Notes: generated by a model not told the origin, from the sequence alone. A stretch of DNA of 64,000 nucleotides from Brasenia schreberi (GCA_036023115.1 JAYKKT010000064.1:5302001-5366000), one strand, 5' to 3'; counted from the stretch's first letter, positions 46,901 to 55,661 are shown. Translations and numbers: made by a program.

Positions 46901-49747
46901 GATACCTCTTTTTTCTAAAGTTCTCCAAAGAACCTCCCTCGGTACTCTATCATAAGCTTTTTCTAGATCAATAAATATCATGTGAAGGTCTTTCTTTTTT
47001 GCTCTAAAATGTTTCATAAGACGTCTTAAAAGGTGAATCGCTTCAACAGTAGATATGACTGTCATGAATCCAAATTGGTTCTCTGTTGTACTTGATACTT
47101 GTCTTAACCTACGTTCGATAATTCTTTCCCACAATTTCATAGTATGGCTCATTAACTTGATACTCGATAATTCGCACAAATTTGAATGTCTCCCTTGTTC
47201 TTATATATGGGTATAAGTGTACTTGCTCTCCGAACATCTTTTGGTTTTTCCATATTTCATTAAATAGTCTTGTGAGCCAAGTGATTCATATTTCTCCTAG
47301 TATTTTCCAAACTTCTATAGGAATATTATCTGGTCCTACCGATTTACCACCCTTCATATGTTTAAGAGCCTCTTTGACTTCATTCTTTTGAATACATCGG
47401 TAGAAATTGTGGTTTATATACTTTCCTGATTTGGCTAACTCTCCTAAGCTAATACTAACATCTTTGTTTTCATTAAAAAGCTTATAAAAATAGTTTTTCC
47501 ATCTATTTCTTATGGTACAAAATATTGTAGTGATTGATGGGTAATGCCACTTAGGAAGACTAGCAAGCAAGATTAAGAGAGGGTATATGGAAAATGCACT
47601 TTCTCTATTGTTTCATCCAAGCATTCTAAACCTCGTCAAACACTACCTTGTGGACTTTAAAAATAATTTCCAAGGTCTCCGTCCTGAATGTTTACCTAGG
47701 ATAAACTTTGGAATGATACCAAGACAGTTTATTGTGGCATTATTAATAGGTCAGTACTTCCAAACCTCCTCTAAGGAAACTTCCTGGCCGTTTGAAAAGT
47801 TGAACAAAGTAAAAAAGAAATAGACAGCCATAAGAAGACCGAAGCTTAAGGGCCTTTCTTTTTCTCTTTTCAGTAAAAGAAGCAGACCCTTTCTATCATT
47901 TGGCATCAGCTGTTCATGACTAAAATGCATCTTGCAAGACTGCATACATTCCAGTCAAGAACTTTTGCCAACTCAAACGCATTGTAGAACCTGATCAACT
48001 GACTGTTGACAGAGCCGGTTCTCAAAACATTCTCTTGCCTTGTGAAAAAATATATGGATCATTATTAACTTGCTCATAAAATCAACATGACCGTTTGTGC
48101 TCATCATTTTGATGAGACTGGCCCATCCACCTACTTTCTCATGAATGAAATAGCAAAGTCACTCTTGGCCAACTCTATACTTGCTCCTGAATACAAATTT
48201 TAACTTCAGGTAAATTTTTCTGAACTTGGATACACAAAATTATGCATATATTATATTATGTACAAGAGACCCAATTACAGCATATGATAGACAAGGTTAA
48301 ACGGAGCTGTTTCTAGCATACACGTAAATCAGAATATAAAATAACATGAGGAAAGGAAGCTCTTTGATATAGTGCAAGCATGCCTTCCAATAAAGCATAA
48401 AACATGCAAGCAGGAAGGGAACATTCCCACGATCACGTTCTTGAAGCACATATAGATCTTGAAAAGCATGCACGGACAAGATACTAACCCACTGCAAAAA
48501 CAGCATCGGCATTTTTTGCCTGGAATGTCTCCAAGTTCTTCAAAGCACCTTGTAGTTTTGTTTTAATCCTTTCAATAATGGAAACGATTTCAACTTCCTC
48601 AGGTGTCTCCTGCCGTTGAAGCTGCAACAGCAACCCTTCATCTGAGCAAAAAGATGACTAGAACAAGACTATAGCCATTAAAAAAAAATGAACACCCGTT
48701 CAACCAAAAGAGCTTCATGCATCATTTTCAGTAAAACCAGGGGTCAGACATGCAAAGCGAGCTGTTTTGGTTGATGCATGAAGCATGAACCAAAAAATGA
48801 ACAGCCGTTCAACCAAATGAACATCCGTTGCTGATTTGCAAGTCAATTGTTTGTTGCAATGTATCCGGCAAAATCGCTTGCAAGTTCAAAAGCAAAAAGT
48901 AAAAAAATACGGTCGACATGCAATCCAAACGTATTATTAAAATGGGGGGAAAGATGTTAATGCCTTCTTCGGCAAGTTGGATGTCTCTAGCAAATGAAGT
49001 ATCTCATCGATGTGCTCTCTGTTTCTCCACATGTTCTGGTCGAGCTTATGTGGAGGGACCGTGTCTGCTTGACGTACAACAGACTCCTCGTCTGAGACAA
49101 TGCCCACCAACAAAGAGAATCAAAAGAGAAGCATATTTCACTAAATTCAAGAAGAAAAACAAAAGATTCAAAATCGCTACTCAAGTAACTGCACATGCCT
49201 ATAATGTCGCATAAAATGCTACCAACAAGAAAATCAGACTTGCACCCAAGTCATGACCCATCAACCAAACTCGGGTAATCCATAAAAACAAAAGCAAGCT
49301 TGAATAACGTTAGAAAAGATCCAACAAAAACAAGAACCACCCTGGAAGAAAAAGTGGTAGTTCTTGGTTTTACGGAGATCCCAGGAAAATCAATGATCCA
49401 ACAATAGCAGAAAGAATATATGGTGTTCTTGGTTGGTCCCCGTTCCTCGAAAAGATACAGAAAGACCAAGATGAAAGAGGGAAATCTATAGAGAGCCCTC
49501 TTTCCGGTATCCATTTGTCAAAAATATGATACAGCAAGACCAAGCTGAAATAAGAAATCGAGAGAGAGAGAGAGAGGCGGAGCGTACGAGGGGAGGCCGG
49601 AGACTCGTCGATAAGAGACCTGGCGCTATCTTGGAGCTCGACGGACAATCGATGGACGTCATCGGATAGAGGCTGAAACACGTATTTGTCGTAAAATTTA
49701 GCGAGAAACGACCGAGTAATCGGCACCAAGCCATCCGTAGAATTCAT
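16973..49747 (-). CDS. GOLD-domain protein of an uncharacterised plant family, 404 aa, 14 exons over 33 kb
   Basis: Coding exons in gene order: 49747-49588, 48641-48489, 43842-43686, 43593-43515, 34023-33983, 33743-33627, 33523-33443, 25433-25371, 18832-18781, 18561-18487, 17528-17481, 17340-17305, 17227-17153, 17050-16973. All junctions are GT-AG and every phase agrees, giving 404 codons plus TAA (16975-16973). The protein starts [21 protein letters not shown] charged helical middle carries [11 protein letters not shown] (about 105-115) and [11 protein letters not shown] (183-193). Residues about 287-390 form a GOLD beta-sandwich, with [63 protein letters not shown] domains are protein-interaction modules of Golgi, trafficking and Sec14-type lipid-binding proteins. 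No signal peptide or clear membrane span was seen, so the protein is probably cytosolic. Family members I recall seem somewhat longer near exons 1-2, so a short exon may be missed there. Introns 2, 4, 7 and 8 are filled with transposons. Confidence 0.9.
17529..18486 (-). other. GOLD gene intron 10
   Basis: The 958-bp intron between exons 10 and 11. The ORF at 17618-17848 on the plus strand lies inside and has no recognised similarity. No transposon ends found. Confidence 0.7.
19372..20642 (+). mobile_element. RTE non-LTR retrotransposon, 5' part, split by a hAT element
   Basis: Plus strand, antisense to the GOLD gene, within its intron 8. Readable fragments include [40 protein letters not shown] and [19 protein letters not shown], then the 3' end of ORF2 with [20 protein letters not shown] and [13 protein letters not shown]. 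Near 20130 the reading jumps from the WRMSTL region to SEDIEIKID, so the reverse-transcriptase core is deleted. The element resumes at 23833 after the hAT insertion. These segments match plant RTE ORF2 proteins (often misannotated as craniofacial development protein 2-like). It is inactive. Confidence 0.85.
20643..23832 (+). mobile_element. hAT DNA transposon, copy A (3.19 kb, degenerate)
   Basis: The right end GACAACACTG (23823-23832) is intact, while the left end has decayed to CAATGTTATC (20643). Subterminal clusters of TATCGTATCG-type words lie at both ends (20653-20756 and 23769-23817). The flanking 8-mers TAGAGAAC and TAGATGAT are an eroded target duplication inside the RTE host. It encodes the same transposase as copy B but has at least four stops, a frameshift near the start and other lesions. 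Confidence 0.85.
21160..23589 (+). pseudogene. hAT transposase (BED finger / DUF659 / hATC), copy A, broken
   Basis: A BED-type zinc finger appears at about 21200-21320 ([20 protein letters not shown]). A basic Ser-rich linker follows, then the DUF659-like RNase-H-fold segment ([37 protein letters not shown]), an alpha-helical insertion ([18 protein letters not shown]), and the hATC dimerisation motif near 23050-23230 ([20 protein letters not shown]), ending in an acidic tail and TAA at 23587-23589. Two small introns are visible as in copy B. Stops replace Trp codons at about 21724, 21945 and 21215, and others occur at about 21816 and 21921. It cannot encode a functional transposase. Confidence 0.85.
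23833..23992 (+). mobile_element. RTE non-LTR retrotransposon, 3' part after the hAT insertion
   Basis: Continues the element of 19372-20642: the Lys-rich C-terminal codons, AGCTTATTGTGAGTTAACTG, the CACATGATAGGG block and the terminal GGCTTAGT...GTTGTC tail. Confidence 0.85.
23993..25370 (-). other. Remainder of GOLD gene intron 8
   Basis: Apart from the SINE-like segment at 24380-24480, I see no gene or clear element. The overlapping ORFs at 24163-24507 on both strands are not supported by any recognised family. Confidence 0.5.
24380..24480 (-). mobile_element. tRNA-derived SINE-like head (A and B boxes)
   Basis: On the minus strand, TAGCTTGATGG (24468-24458) resembles a Pol III A box and GGGAGTTCGACCC (24427-24415) a B box, spaced about 31 bp apart as in tRNA-derived SINEs. 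The 3' body toward lower coordinates is not delimited. No TSD identified. Confidence 0.4.
25797..26039 (+). repeat. 5' LTR of Copia A
   Basis: 243 bp, TG...CA ends, purine-rich leader (AAAGAGAAAGAAAACAAAAG) in its second half; followed directly by the primer-binding site. Confidence 0.85.
26090..30320 (+). pseudogene. Copia A gag-pol remnant
   Basis: Order is Copia-type: gag fragments (for example 26529-26735), a degraded zinc knuckle near 27070-27105 ([11 protein letters not shown]), protease with DLGATNRM at 27346 (canonical DSGATxHM), then integrase fragments. Integrase ends with [19 protein letters not shown] near 28255. Reverse transcriptase carries [18 protein letters not shown] at 29289 and YIDG near 29440 where YVDD is expected, followed by ribonuclease H traces to about 30310. 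Multiple stops interrupt it. Confidence 0.8.
30361..30476 (+). repeat. 3' LTR of Copia A, internally deleted
   Basis: It matches the first ~20 bp and last ~90 bp of the 5' LTR and lacks about 125 bp of its centre. It ends immediately before the TSD ACTAT. Confidence 0.75.
30563..30817 (+). repeat. 5' LTR of Copia B
   Basis: 255 bp, TG...CA ends, containing CACCCATAGAAGGGTCGC and a polyadenylation-type AATAAAG shared with the 3' LTR. Confidence 0.9.
31035..32830 (+). pseudogene. Copia B gag-pol remnant
   Basis: A gag N-terminus is visible near 31050-31140 ([19 protein letters not shown] in frame pieces). After a deletion, reverse transcriptase follows: [17 protein letters not shown] near 31595, ILYGLKQSP near 31812 (duplicated at 31955), and a degraded active-site region near 32100 (VDDIVVIGD). 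Ribonuclease H motifs continue to about 32830 ([10 protein letters not shown]). Stops are frequent. ORFs at 31035-31348 are partly frame shadows of spacer sequence. Confidence 0.75.
31742..32021 (+). repeat. 143-bp tandem duplication inside Copia B reverse transcriptase
   Basis: The block starting GTATACACGGAAATACCA at 31742 recurs at 31885 with a handful of substitutions. It duplicates the region encoding [10 protein letters not shown]. Confidence 0.9.
32900..33146 (+). repeat. 3' LTR of Copia B
   Basis: 247 bp aligned along its length with the 5' LTR, preceded by the polypurine tract and followed by the TSD GTTTG. Confidence 0.9.
33835..33914. repeat. Compound (CATA)n(TA)n(GGGT)n microsatellite
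   Basis: Lies in the 239-bp intron 5 of the GOLD gene, between the exons at 34023-33983 and 33743-33627. Confidence 0.9.
34024..34697 (-). other. GOLD gene intron 4, acceptor-proximal part
   Basis: About 670 bp between the exon-5 acceptor and the first RTE fragment. No gene or repeat recognised. Confidence 0.6.
34698..35231 (-). mobile_element. RTE non-LTR retrotransposon (3' part), split by hAT copy B
   Basis: Minus-strand 3' end beginning with the CAACAACAACAACTAAGCC tail at 34699. It encodes MLFY-like [35 protein letters not shown] and [13 protein letters not shown]. The element continues beyond the hAT insertion at 38506. Confidence 0.88.
35224..35231. repeat. 8-bp target-site duplication of hAT copy B, left
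   Basis: TGCATAAC, identical to 38506-38513. Confidence 0.95.
35232..38505 (+). mobile_element. hAT DNA transposon, copy B (3.27 kb, full length)
   Basis: Terminal inverted repeats CAGTGTTGTC (35232-35241) and GACAACACTG (38496-38505) are perfect, flanked by the perfect 8-bp duplication TGCATAAC. Length and TSD size are diagnostic of the hAT superfamily. Subterminal arrays of TATCG/CGATA words (about 35243-35295 and 38434-38492) are likely transposase-binding repeats. It is inserted in an RTE copy within GOLD intron 4. Confidence 0.95.
35688..38183 (+). pseudogene. hAT transposase (BED finger / DUF659 / hATC), copy B, recently broken
   Basis: Three exons fit: 35688-37515, 37598-37801 and 37904-38183, with GT-AG introns. 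The order is a BED zinc finger ([20 protein letters not shown]), a basic Ser-rich linker, and a long DUF659/RNase-H-like region. The last includes [40 protein letters not shown] and [20 protein letters not shown]. The hATC motif ([20 protein letters not shown]) and an acidic C-terminus ([20 protein letters not shown]) follow. Lesions: TGA at 35694-35696, TAG near 35742, TAA at 35910-35912, TAA at 37002-37004 and a 1-base frameshift near 37700 in hATC. Otherwise the frame is open for over 1,000 bp. The intact ancestor would be about 770 residues. A transposase cuts and rejoins the element at its TIRs. Confidence 0.9.
38506..38513. repeat. 8-bp target-site duplication of hAT copy B, right
   Basis: TGCATAAC, identical to 35224-35231. 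Confidence 0.95.
39053..39113 (+). mobile_element. 61-bp RTE 3'-tail insertion with a perfect 21-bp TSD
   Basis: The sequence ATCCATGTAGCCGACCCCGT through GGCTTAGTTGTTATTGTTGT is only the last ~60 bp of an RTE element. It lies opposite in strand to the RTE copy it interrupts. The bases at 39032-39052 are repeated exactly at 39114-39134, a 21-bp target-site duplication. Confidence 0.92.
39879..42960 (+). pseudogene. Copia polyprotein fragment C
   Basis: It starts abruptly with a zinc knuckle ([14 protein letters not shown], about 39935-39975). It continues through a protease C-terminal part ([14 protein letters not shown], about 40310), a GAG-pre-integrase segment ([14 protein letters not shown], about 40515) and an integrase with SDVWGP. 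The integrase also carries [19 protein letters not shown] (about 40950) and [20 protein letters not shown] (about 41040). Between about 41740 and 42230 unrelated AT-rich sequence interrupts it. Reverse transcriptase C-terminal ([20 protein letters not shown], about 42505) and ribonuclease H traces ([11 protein letters not shown], about 42760) follow. No 5' LTR found; many stops. Confidence 0.82.
42967..43240 (+). repeat. Possible Copia LTR
   Basis: It begins TGTTGGAAGC just after the ribonuclease H remnant and has a TATAAATAGAG box near 43034 and AATAAAAT near 43061, the layout of an LTR. With no second copy in the window this is an inference. Confidence 0.4.
43843..45916 (-). other. GOLD gene intron 2, part before the RTE copy
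   Basis: About 2 kb of AT-rich non-coding sequence with a short GA run near 45221-45236. ORFs such as 45565-45867 carry no recognised domain. Confidence 0.55.
45917..47512 (-). mobile_element. RTE non-LTR retrotransposon, largest uninterrupted copy (1.6 kb)
   Basis: Minus strand, same direction as the GOLD gene, in its intron 2. From the 3' tail (CAACAACAACAACTAAGCC at 45920) it reads back through [20 protein letters not shown] and [20 protein letters not shown] continuous 180-residue reverse-transcriptase ORF (47179-46637) holds [60 protein letters not shown] and the active site [14 protein letters not shown]. Further upstream comes [20 protein letters not shown]. The endonuclease domain is absent (5' truncation near 47512) and frameshifts separate the blocks. 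Confidence 0.92.
47513..48488 (-). other. GOLD gene intron 2, donor-proximal part
   Basis: About 980 bp of non-coding sequence. Nothing recognisable. Confidence 0.55.
48642..49587 (-). other. GOLD gene intron 1
   Basis: 946 bp between exons 1 and 2. It begins just past a GTACGC donor that is followed, in the transcribed strand, by a (CT)n run (49561-49577). The ORFs at 48918-49214 and 49251-49514 overlap it without support. Confidence 0.7.
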
Positions 49748-50270
49748 GATTGTTGGCGATTTCTGGTGGATTCGATCCTCTCTGCAAACCAGAACCCACG
49801 GGAACGAAACCAAGATCAATCACTACCGAAAAAAGAGACGATCTGATGATTGATTGTCCTTCCACGGCAAGAAACCACTGCCCATTTCTTCCTTTTCTCT
49901 TCAGCCAACAGAGAGACAGCCTGACACCCCGCCGGTTTCCCGCTTTGGGTAATTTTCCTTTTGTGTTACCGCGATCACAAGACAATATTCACACGACGGT
50001 AATTGAAAAGGCGAATCATTGAGGTTTGAACGACTGTTGGCAGACATTCTTGCGCTATTTGCAGAATAGTTCCCAATGTATCGTCTATTTTCTGAACAGT
50101 CCCTTATCATGTTTTACGATCACTTCACTCGACCATTCAATCGACGGGAGCAGTGAGTAAAAAATGAGGGAACATACATAGTCAACACGAGCTGATGACT
50201 CACGTTTATTGGGTATTCCTTGTTGAAGAAACGTCATTTGTAATGATTTATCTGTAGTTTCCCAAGATTC
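49748..50270 (-). promoter_or_regulatory. 5' UTR and promoter region of the GOLD gene
   Basis: GC-richer than its surroundings, immediately upstream of the minus-strand ATG (49747-49745). I did not identify an unambiguous TATA box. The overlapping plus-strand ORF at 49750-50022 looks like an antisense shadow of the leader. Confidence 0.45.
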
Positions 50271-50272
50271 CG

Positions 50273-50275
<3 letters not shown>

Positions 50276-50325
<50 letters not shown>
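50276..50325. repeat. (TA)n microsatellite
   Basis: About 25 TA units. Confidence 0.95.
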
Positions 50326-50327
<2 letters not shown>

Positions 50328-52780
50328 ATATATTCTTTAAACTATCATTTACAATGCAACATGTTCATTTATTTTAGTTTGAATTAAACCTGGATAAGGA
50401 ACCGACTTCTGCGGGTAATCCTAAATCCAAAAGGGTAACAAAATTTAGACTTGGTCTCCCTCTAACTATCTCTCCATTGTCTTATCCTTCTCTTATAGTC
50501 CTATAAATATCTCTCTATATGAGTGTTTGGGTTGCCTGTGGAGACTCTTAAGTGTGTGATTCATAGTACCGAACTCCTAATATTAGTACAGGCTTAGACC
50601 TCCCTGAGCTTATAATTATGATTTTGTATTTGATTTACAAATGGTGTTAAGACTCAGGTTTTCCCATAAGGTAAGATAACAACGGAGAGAAGGAAACGCT
50701 TTGGTTTTTGTATAAAGCTCTTGAGTTCGGTCTCTATGGCTCGCCTCTCCTCTGGTGCCAATGTTTTTAATTGAAATTGAACTTGTGAAATCCCAATTCG
50801 ATGTCAATAGTGAGTTCTGTGTTCGATTTTGTTTTGTTTTCTTTAGCTCTGGATGCTAGGTGGATAAATATTTCCTTTCTATATAAACCTGTTTTGGTTT
50901 TCATTTCTCGTTGATAATCAAGTCGATCTTGACCGAGCCTAGCCAACAAAGTACGAGCTGCTCAAATGTAACTTAACCGGAGCTCAAATTCTAGGCAGAG
51001 TGGAGCAGTTCTTTAAACCGATCTGGTTGAGCCTTCCTATTCGGAATCACGAATTATTGATTGATACGGATGGTTTTGCATTAAAATTATTGACCCGTTT
51101 CATGCAACCCCAACCCGACCCGACCCGAGTGAAGCAGTGAATAGGATACCCGGGCCAAGCTTGGATTGGGTATGAGAATAATAAGATGCCCCAATCCCAT
51201 ACACGGAACAGTTTCACATACCTGTTCCATGAGATTAAGATGATAACATTGACCCAACCCATGTAACCCTCGCCCAATCTAATCTGAATGGAACGAGAAG
51301 CTATGAGGATAAGGTATCATGACCTTATATATACATATAGAAAGATAATAGTATATACTCAATTTAATTCATGCTTAAATCTACTCAAATGTTTATGTTG
51401 TTTGATCAATATGATCAACTGTGAAGATCTAAAATAAAAGAATGAATTGAATTACTGTATATTAAATATGAATACATAACACATAACGATACAATTTATT
51501 TTTAAAATCAAATTTCTACTGTTAATCGTACTGATTGAAAGGTGTATATATAAAGCTTTACATCCCCGAAACAGAACCTGAGCACATAAACCACCACCCA
51601 GGTTTGCGACACAGAACGGAACTTGACGTAAGTTATACCGGAAACTTAGATGCAGAGTTCCACAACACTGCTAGTTTTCAGTGGACTATTAGATTCTTTT
51701 TAAGAGAAAATGGTTTATATATATAATTTTTTTATTTTTTATTTTTGTAGCAAAGGCGCCGTTTTATGACCGAGGTCCAAAATGGAAGAAAGACTCTAAG
51801 GGGGTGTTTTGATTACGAGACCAAACGGCCCAACCTCACGGTTAGACTCGTAATAAGGTTGGTAGAAAGTAGAGTTTTAAGACTTTATCAGCATTTAGTT
51901 CCAATTTCACAGTCTCATGGCTTGAAATCAAACGTATAGTTGTTAACAAGCAATACCCAATCACTATTAGAGAGAGAGGGGGGGGGGGAGAGAACGATAG
52001 AATAATTTTATCATACACACATATTATATAAATAAATATATATATATATATATATCATTTAAAATTTTATAAGAGTTTAGAAAATACGAACAACCCTATG
52101 ACACGGTAGAAAGCGAGAGAAAAAAAGGTGATGTGTGTATAGGTGCATGCATCCATGCCTCTCCTATGAACTAATGGTATTGGACCGGCAATAATTCGGT
52201 TTCAAGTATCTTTGCATCTTTTGAGAAGCATATTCTACTTTTAGAGCTAAGGTCGGGAATGAGTGATCTTGACATGCTGATTGCCTAAGTCACACTCATT
52301 CCTTGCCGACGCAGTTGAGGAAACAACTGAGCACTCTTTCTCTTTCTACGCATCAGCTTCACCTCTTTCTCGTGTCGTGTCCTCTGCCAACTTAAAATGC
52401 ATAACGAAGTGGCGTGTCTCGAGGCATTCTACCTGTTGGGCACAATATTGCATTTTATTTTCCTTCCGCTGCAATGATACGATTAGGAATGAAAATCGGG
52501 TCTGTGGGTCCGGTTCAGTTGGGTCGCTCCATGTTTGGTTCCAACACAAACCATCTCTGACATGATTCAATCTTTCTCAAGACATTTTGAAAACCCAAAC
52601 CCGGTCTGATTGGTTCAGCTCAACCAACGCAAACCCAAGAGGATGATGTTAGCTGGGTTGCTTCAACTCGACCTAAACTGTGAACTATACCCAGATTGTC
52701 CAGGTCGGGTCTGAAATTTGCACCCCTGGTTGTGTTTGTTTGATCCTTTAGAGCAGCGAAACTATTGAACCCATCAGAAT
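50326..52780. other. Intergenic spacer with decayed repeats
   Basis: No gene seen. A MITE-like left end occurs at about 51373-51425 (see findings), a (GA)n-G run at 51970-51991, and a (TA)n run at about 52036-52055. The stretch 50340-50640 has a promoter-like TATAAATATC and could be an old LTR remnant. Confidence 0.4.
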
Positions 52781-52786
52781 ATCAAC

Positions 52787-53088
52787 TGTTAGAGATGTCA
52801 ATACGGGTCGAGGAAAATGTGGGCTTGGCCTGGCTGGGCCACATTTTAAACGGGCCTCTAAGATGCTGGCCCGTGATGGCTTAGCTAGGTCAGACTCATT
52901 TTGATATATTTATATAATCTAAGCCCTGCAGGCCGGGCCTAGCTGACCCGTGTTGCTTCCATCTCAGACAGGTCAGGACATTCGGCCCAGATAAAAAAGT
53001 GGGTCAGAAATGTTTGGGTTGAACCTGTATTTTTTCTCAAGGCCGTGCTGGCCCTACCTCCGGTGCCAGTCCCATTTTGACATCTCTA
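52787..53088. mobile_element. Small non-autonomous DNA transposon with TIRs
   Basis: TAGAGATGTCAA near 52789 is mirrored by TTGACATCTCTA near 53078-53088 (a T at one position differs). The interior is filled with GGGCC/GGCCC words. An ATCAAC repeat flanks it imperfectly (52781-52786 and 53088-53093). Elements of this design are common hAT-type MITEs in plants. Confidence 0.6.
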
Positions 53089-53093
53089 TCAAC

Positions 53094-54100
53094 GCAGCAT
53101 TAGTGCTACTGGTGACAATTTTAAACACAACACGGAACCCAACACGAGTATGAATTGGGAACTCCCTGTTTCTGTCCATCCAAACGGGCACGGAAAAGAA
53201 TAAGGGCATGTTCGAGTTCACCTATTTCTAAAACAAACATGACCTCAACACGAATTCGCTACCTACAATTTGTTTTCAGGAATAGATAGGTTTACTTTCA
53301 TTCAAAATCAAATATGAAACAATCATATTAAGAAAACCCCCTCAAGTTTGGATGAAAGCATTTACTTTGGATCAGTATCCGGTTGTCAAATTGGATCCTG
53401 ATTTGGCTACCAAATATGACCAAAGGGTCGTGGATGTAGACACCCGAAGTCGAACTCATGACATTGACAACCCTAACTAATGGCCACGAGCTAATCAAAT
53501 AAGTAGTAAAATATACTAAGGAACAACCACTATGAGTTAATCAATGCAACTACTCTTCTTTTCGGCAAGTCGAGGCTTAGGCAGACCCCTAAGTGACTGG
53601 GTATTGAACTCGTGACCTTCAACTTGAATGCTCTTCTTGAGTCCACACGACAGCCAGCACATAGCCCCTTGTGCTTGAACTAACAATCAACAACAGCGTT
53701 ATCTCAAGTCATCAGTCTAAGAGTCTGCATATGGTTTTGTTCACAGTAGACCCGCAGAAATCTGGTCCGATTTGGGTACTTGCATCCTTAAGTTATTAGG
53801 ACAGACTGACCGAGGCCTGGCCCGCTTCCGTTGGTTCAGCTAGCAATGCACGAAATCGAGTTTCTCGAGAAAAAACATCAGGCTAGGTTCAACTCATGCT
53901 AATGACATACCAAATTAAACGGATACGTTTTGTGACAAGATTGAGTTTTGTCCAGTATATTAGGTCTAGATCATTTGTGCGATCACACAGAATACAAATT
54001 GAACTGCATTATGGTATTTAATGCATATAGCATGCAATACGTGATGCCATTGGTACGAGAATATGAAATAAAATCTAGTTTAGCAGCTCCATTCTCTCCC
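53094..54100. other. Intergenic spacer
   Basis: No gene, clear transposon end or RNA seen. Confidence 0.45.
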
Positions 54101-54103
54101 TCC

Positions 54104-54137
<34 letters not shown>

Positions 54138-54140
54138 GGG
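54100..54140. repeat. (TA)n(GA)n microsatellite
   Basis: Seen directly; it creates spurious YIYIY/RERER ORFs on both strands. Confidence 0.9.
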
Positions 54141-54428
54141 GAGAGAAGTAGCTTTTGTTATTTTGATATGATTCATCCATCTATTTGAATGGGTTAGTTA
54201 GATGTAGTTTGTGTCGATTTGTGTATTCTAGCTCTCCTCTCTATCTAATTATATATATAGAGAGAGATTGAATCTTGTCTATTGTCGATGTTGCTTATGC
54301 ATGCTCAATCATTGATTTTGGAAGCATGAGTGTGATAACGGTGTTCTTTGAAACCTCTTAACAAATTAAATTGTACTCATATCATAAAAAACAGTAGATG
54401 AACATGTCAAAAGTTGCCAGGATCTTCT

Positions 54429-54500
54429 TATATATATATACATACATACATATATACACATATATATATGTATATATATGTATATATATATATATATATA
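54429..54500. repeat. Compound (TA)n(CATA)n microsatellite
   Basis: Interrupted TA, CATA and GTATA units. Confidence 0.9.
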
Positions 54501-54724
54501 GTGAGTAAGCATGCTGTATTATATCCTTGTTCGTACTTAAATGTCTGTAGTGTCGTGTTTTCTATTTTTGGGTTTAACGTATACTTTTTGCTTTTCTACT
54601 TCTTAATTCAAGGTTGATGGTTGAAATTTTGAAAAATGAAAAGCTTATAAAATGGCAAGCATATTGGACTCATCATCTCTCTCTATATAGAGAGAGAGAG
54701 AAAAAGAGGGAGAGTATAGTCCAA

Positions 54725-54945
54725 TGTTCACATCCATCTACACTTAAATCTACTTAAATATTTTACAATTTGATTCCCATGATCAATAGTATACATTTGA
54801 GTTTAAAAAACATTAAATTGTGCATTACATGCAAAATACATAAATTAGCATGATACTTTCAAAATTTAAATTCAAATATTTGGTCACATGAATCAGATGA
54901 TTAAGATGTTTAAGTAGATTTAGGAATGCATAGGTGTGCACAATT
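54725..54945. mobile_element. MITE-like element with ~60-bp imperfect TIRs
   Basis: The left end, with TTAAATCTACTTAAATATTT near 54743, mirrors the right end, with ATGTTTAAGTAGATTTAGGA near 54905. Pairing extends inward to the CCATGATCAA / TTTGGTCACATG region. AT-rich, no coding capacity. Confidence 0.65.
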
Positions 54946-55039
54946 ATCATGTTTTCCCTATGTAGAGAGAAGCATCACATGTTTTATGTGACAATAAGAT
55001 AAATATTATAGACTATCAATTAGATCCAAATATTATAGT

Positions 55040-55398
55040 CTATCAATTAGATCCACTGTTATATGGTTTTGAGTGTTAGCTATTTAACCATACAAAAGAT
55101 GTTTGTGACATAAAAAAAGATGATAAAATGGAGGCATGAGGTTATCAATGACAAATTAGGAGTAACATAAAACAAAAACAAACCATTTAAGGTGGTTTGA
55201 ATACATGTAAATGGGATTAAAGAAAGCTCTACAAAATGTGATAAACTAGATGGTGAACATTATTAAAAGGAAAATTAAAATATTATATATCATAAAATAT
55301 TATAAAGAAACAATAAATAATAATCTAGTTTACTATTGAGTTAACCATCAACATAACAAACAATCAAGCTCTAAGAATAGCTGGTACAACAACAACTA
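55040..55398 (+). mobile_element. Strongly decayed RTE non-LTR 3' end
   Basis: Recognisable order of RTE 3' landmarks: TTATATGGTTTTGAGTG, CATACAAAAGATGTTTGTGA, ATTAGGAGTAACAT, TTAAGGTGGTTTGAATAC, then AGTTAACC and a terminal ACAACAACAAC. This is the most diverged copy in the window. Confidence 0.65.
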
Positions 55399-55575
55399 TA
55401 TATATACACATGTGTATATATATTACATTATATATATATATATATATGTAAATTGTTTAACTTTTAACGGTACGTGAAAGTTTTAATGTCTGATTCTGTA
55501 AACCGTTCAGAAAAACGATTAGATTTCAAATCCTTTTAAGAACATTTGCAAAAAGCTGAACTAAAAGAAGTGAGG

Positions 55576-55579
<4 letters not shown>

Positions 55580-55661
<82 letters not shown>
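55580..55661. repeat. Long (GA)n microsatellite
   Basis: About 41 perfect GA units, about 600 bp upstream of the PECT1 start codon. Confidence 0.97.

Noticed and set aside
49750..50022. 90-residue plus-strand ORF opposite the GOLD gene leader
   Set aside because: Antisense to the 5' UTR and promoter of a well-supported gene, with no domain.
50340..50640. Possible solo LTR (TATAAATATC, ending near a TGGTGT primer-site-like word)
   Set aside because: No TG start, partner LTR or TSD could be identified; kept only as a note in the spacer entry.
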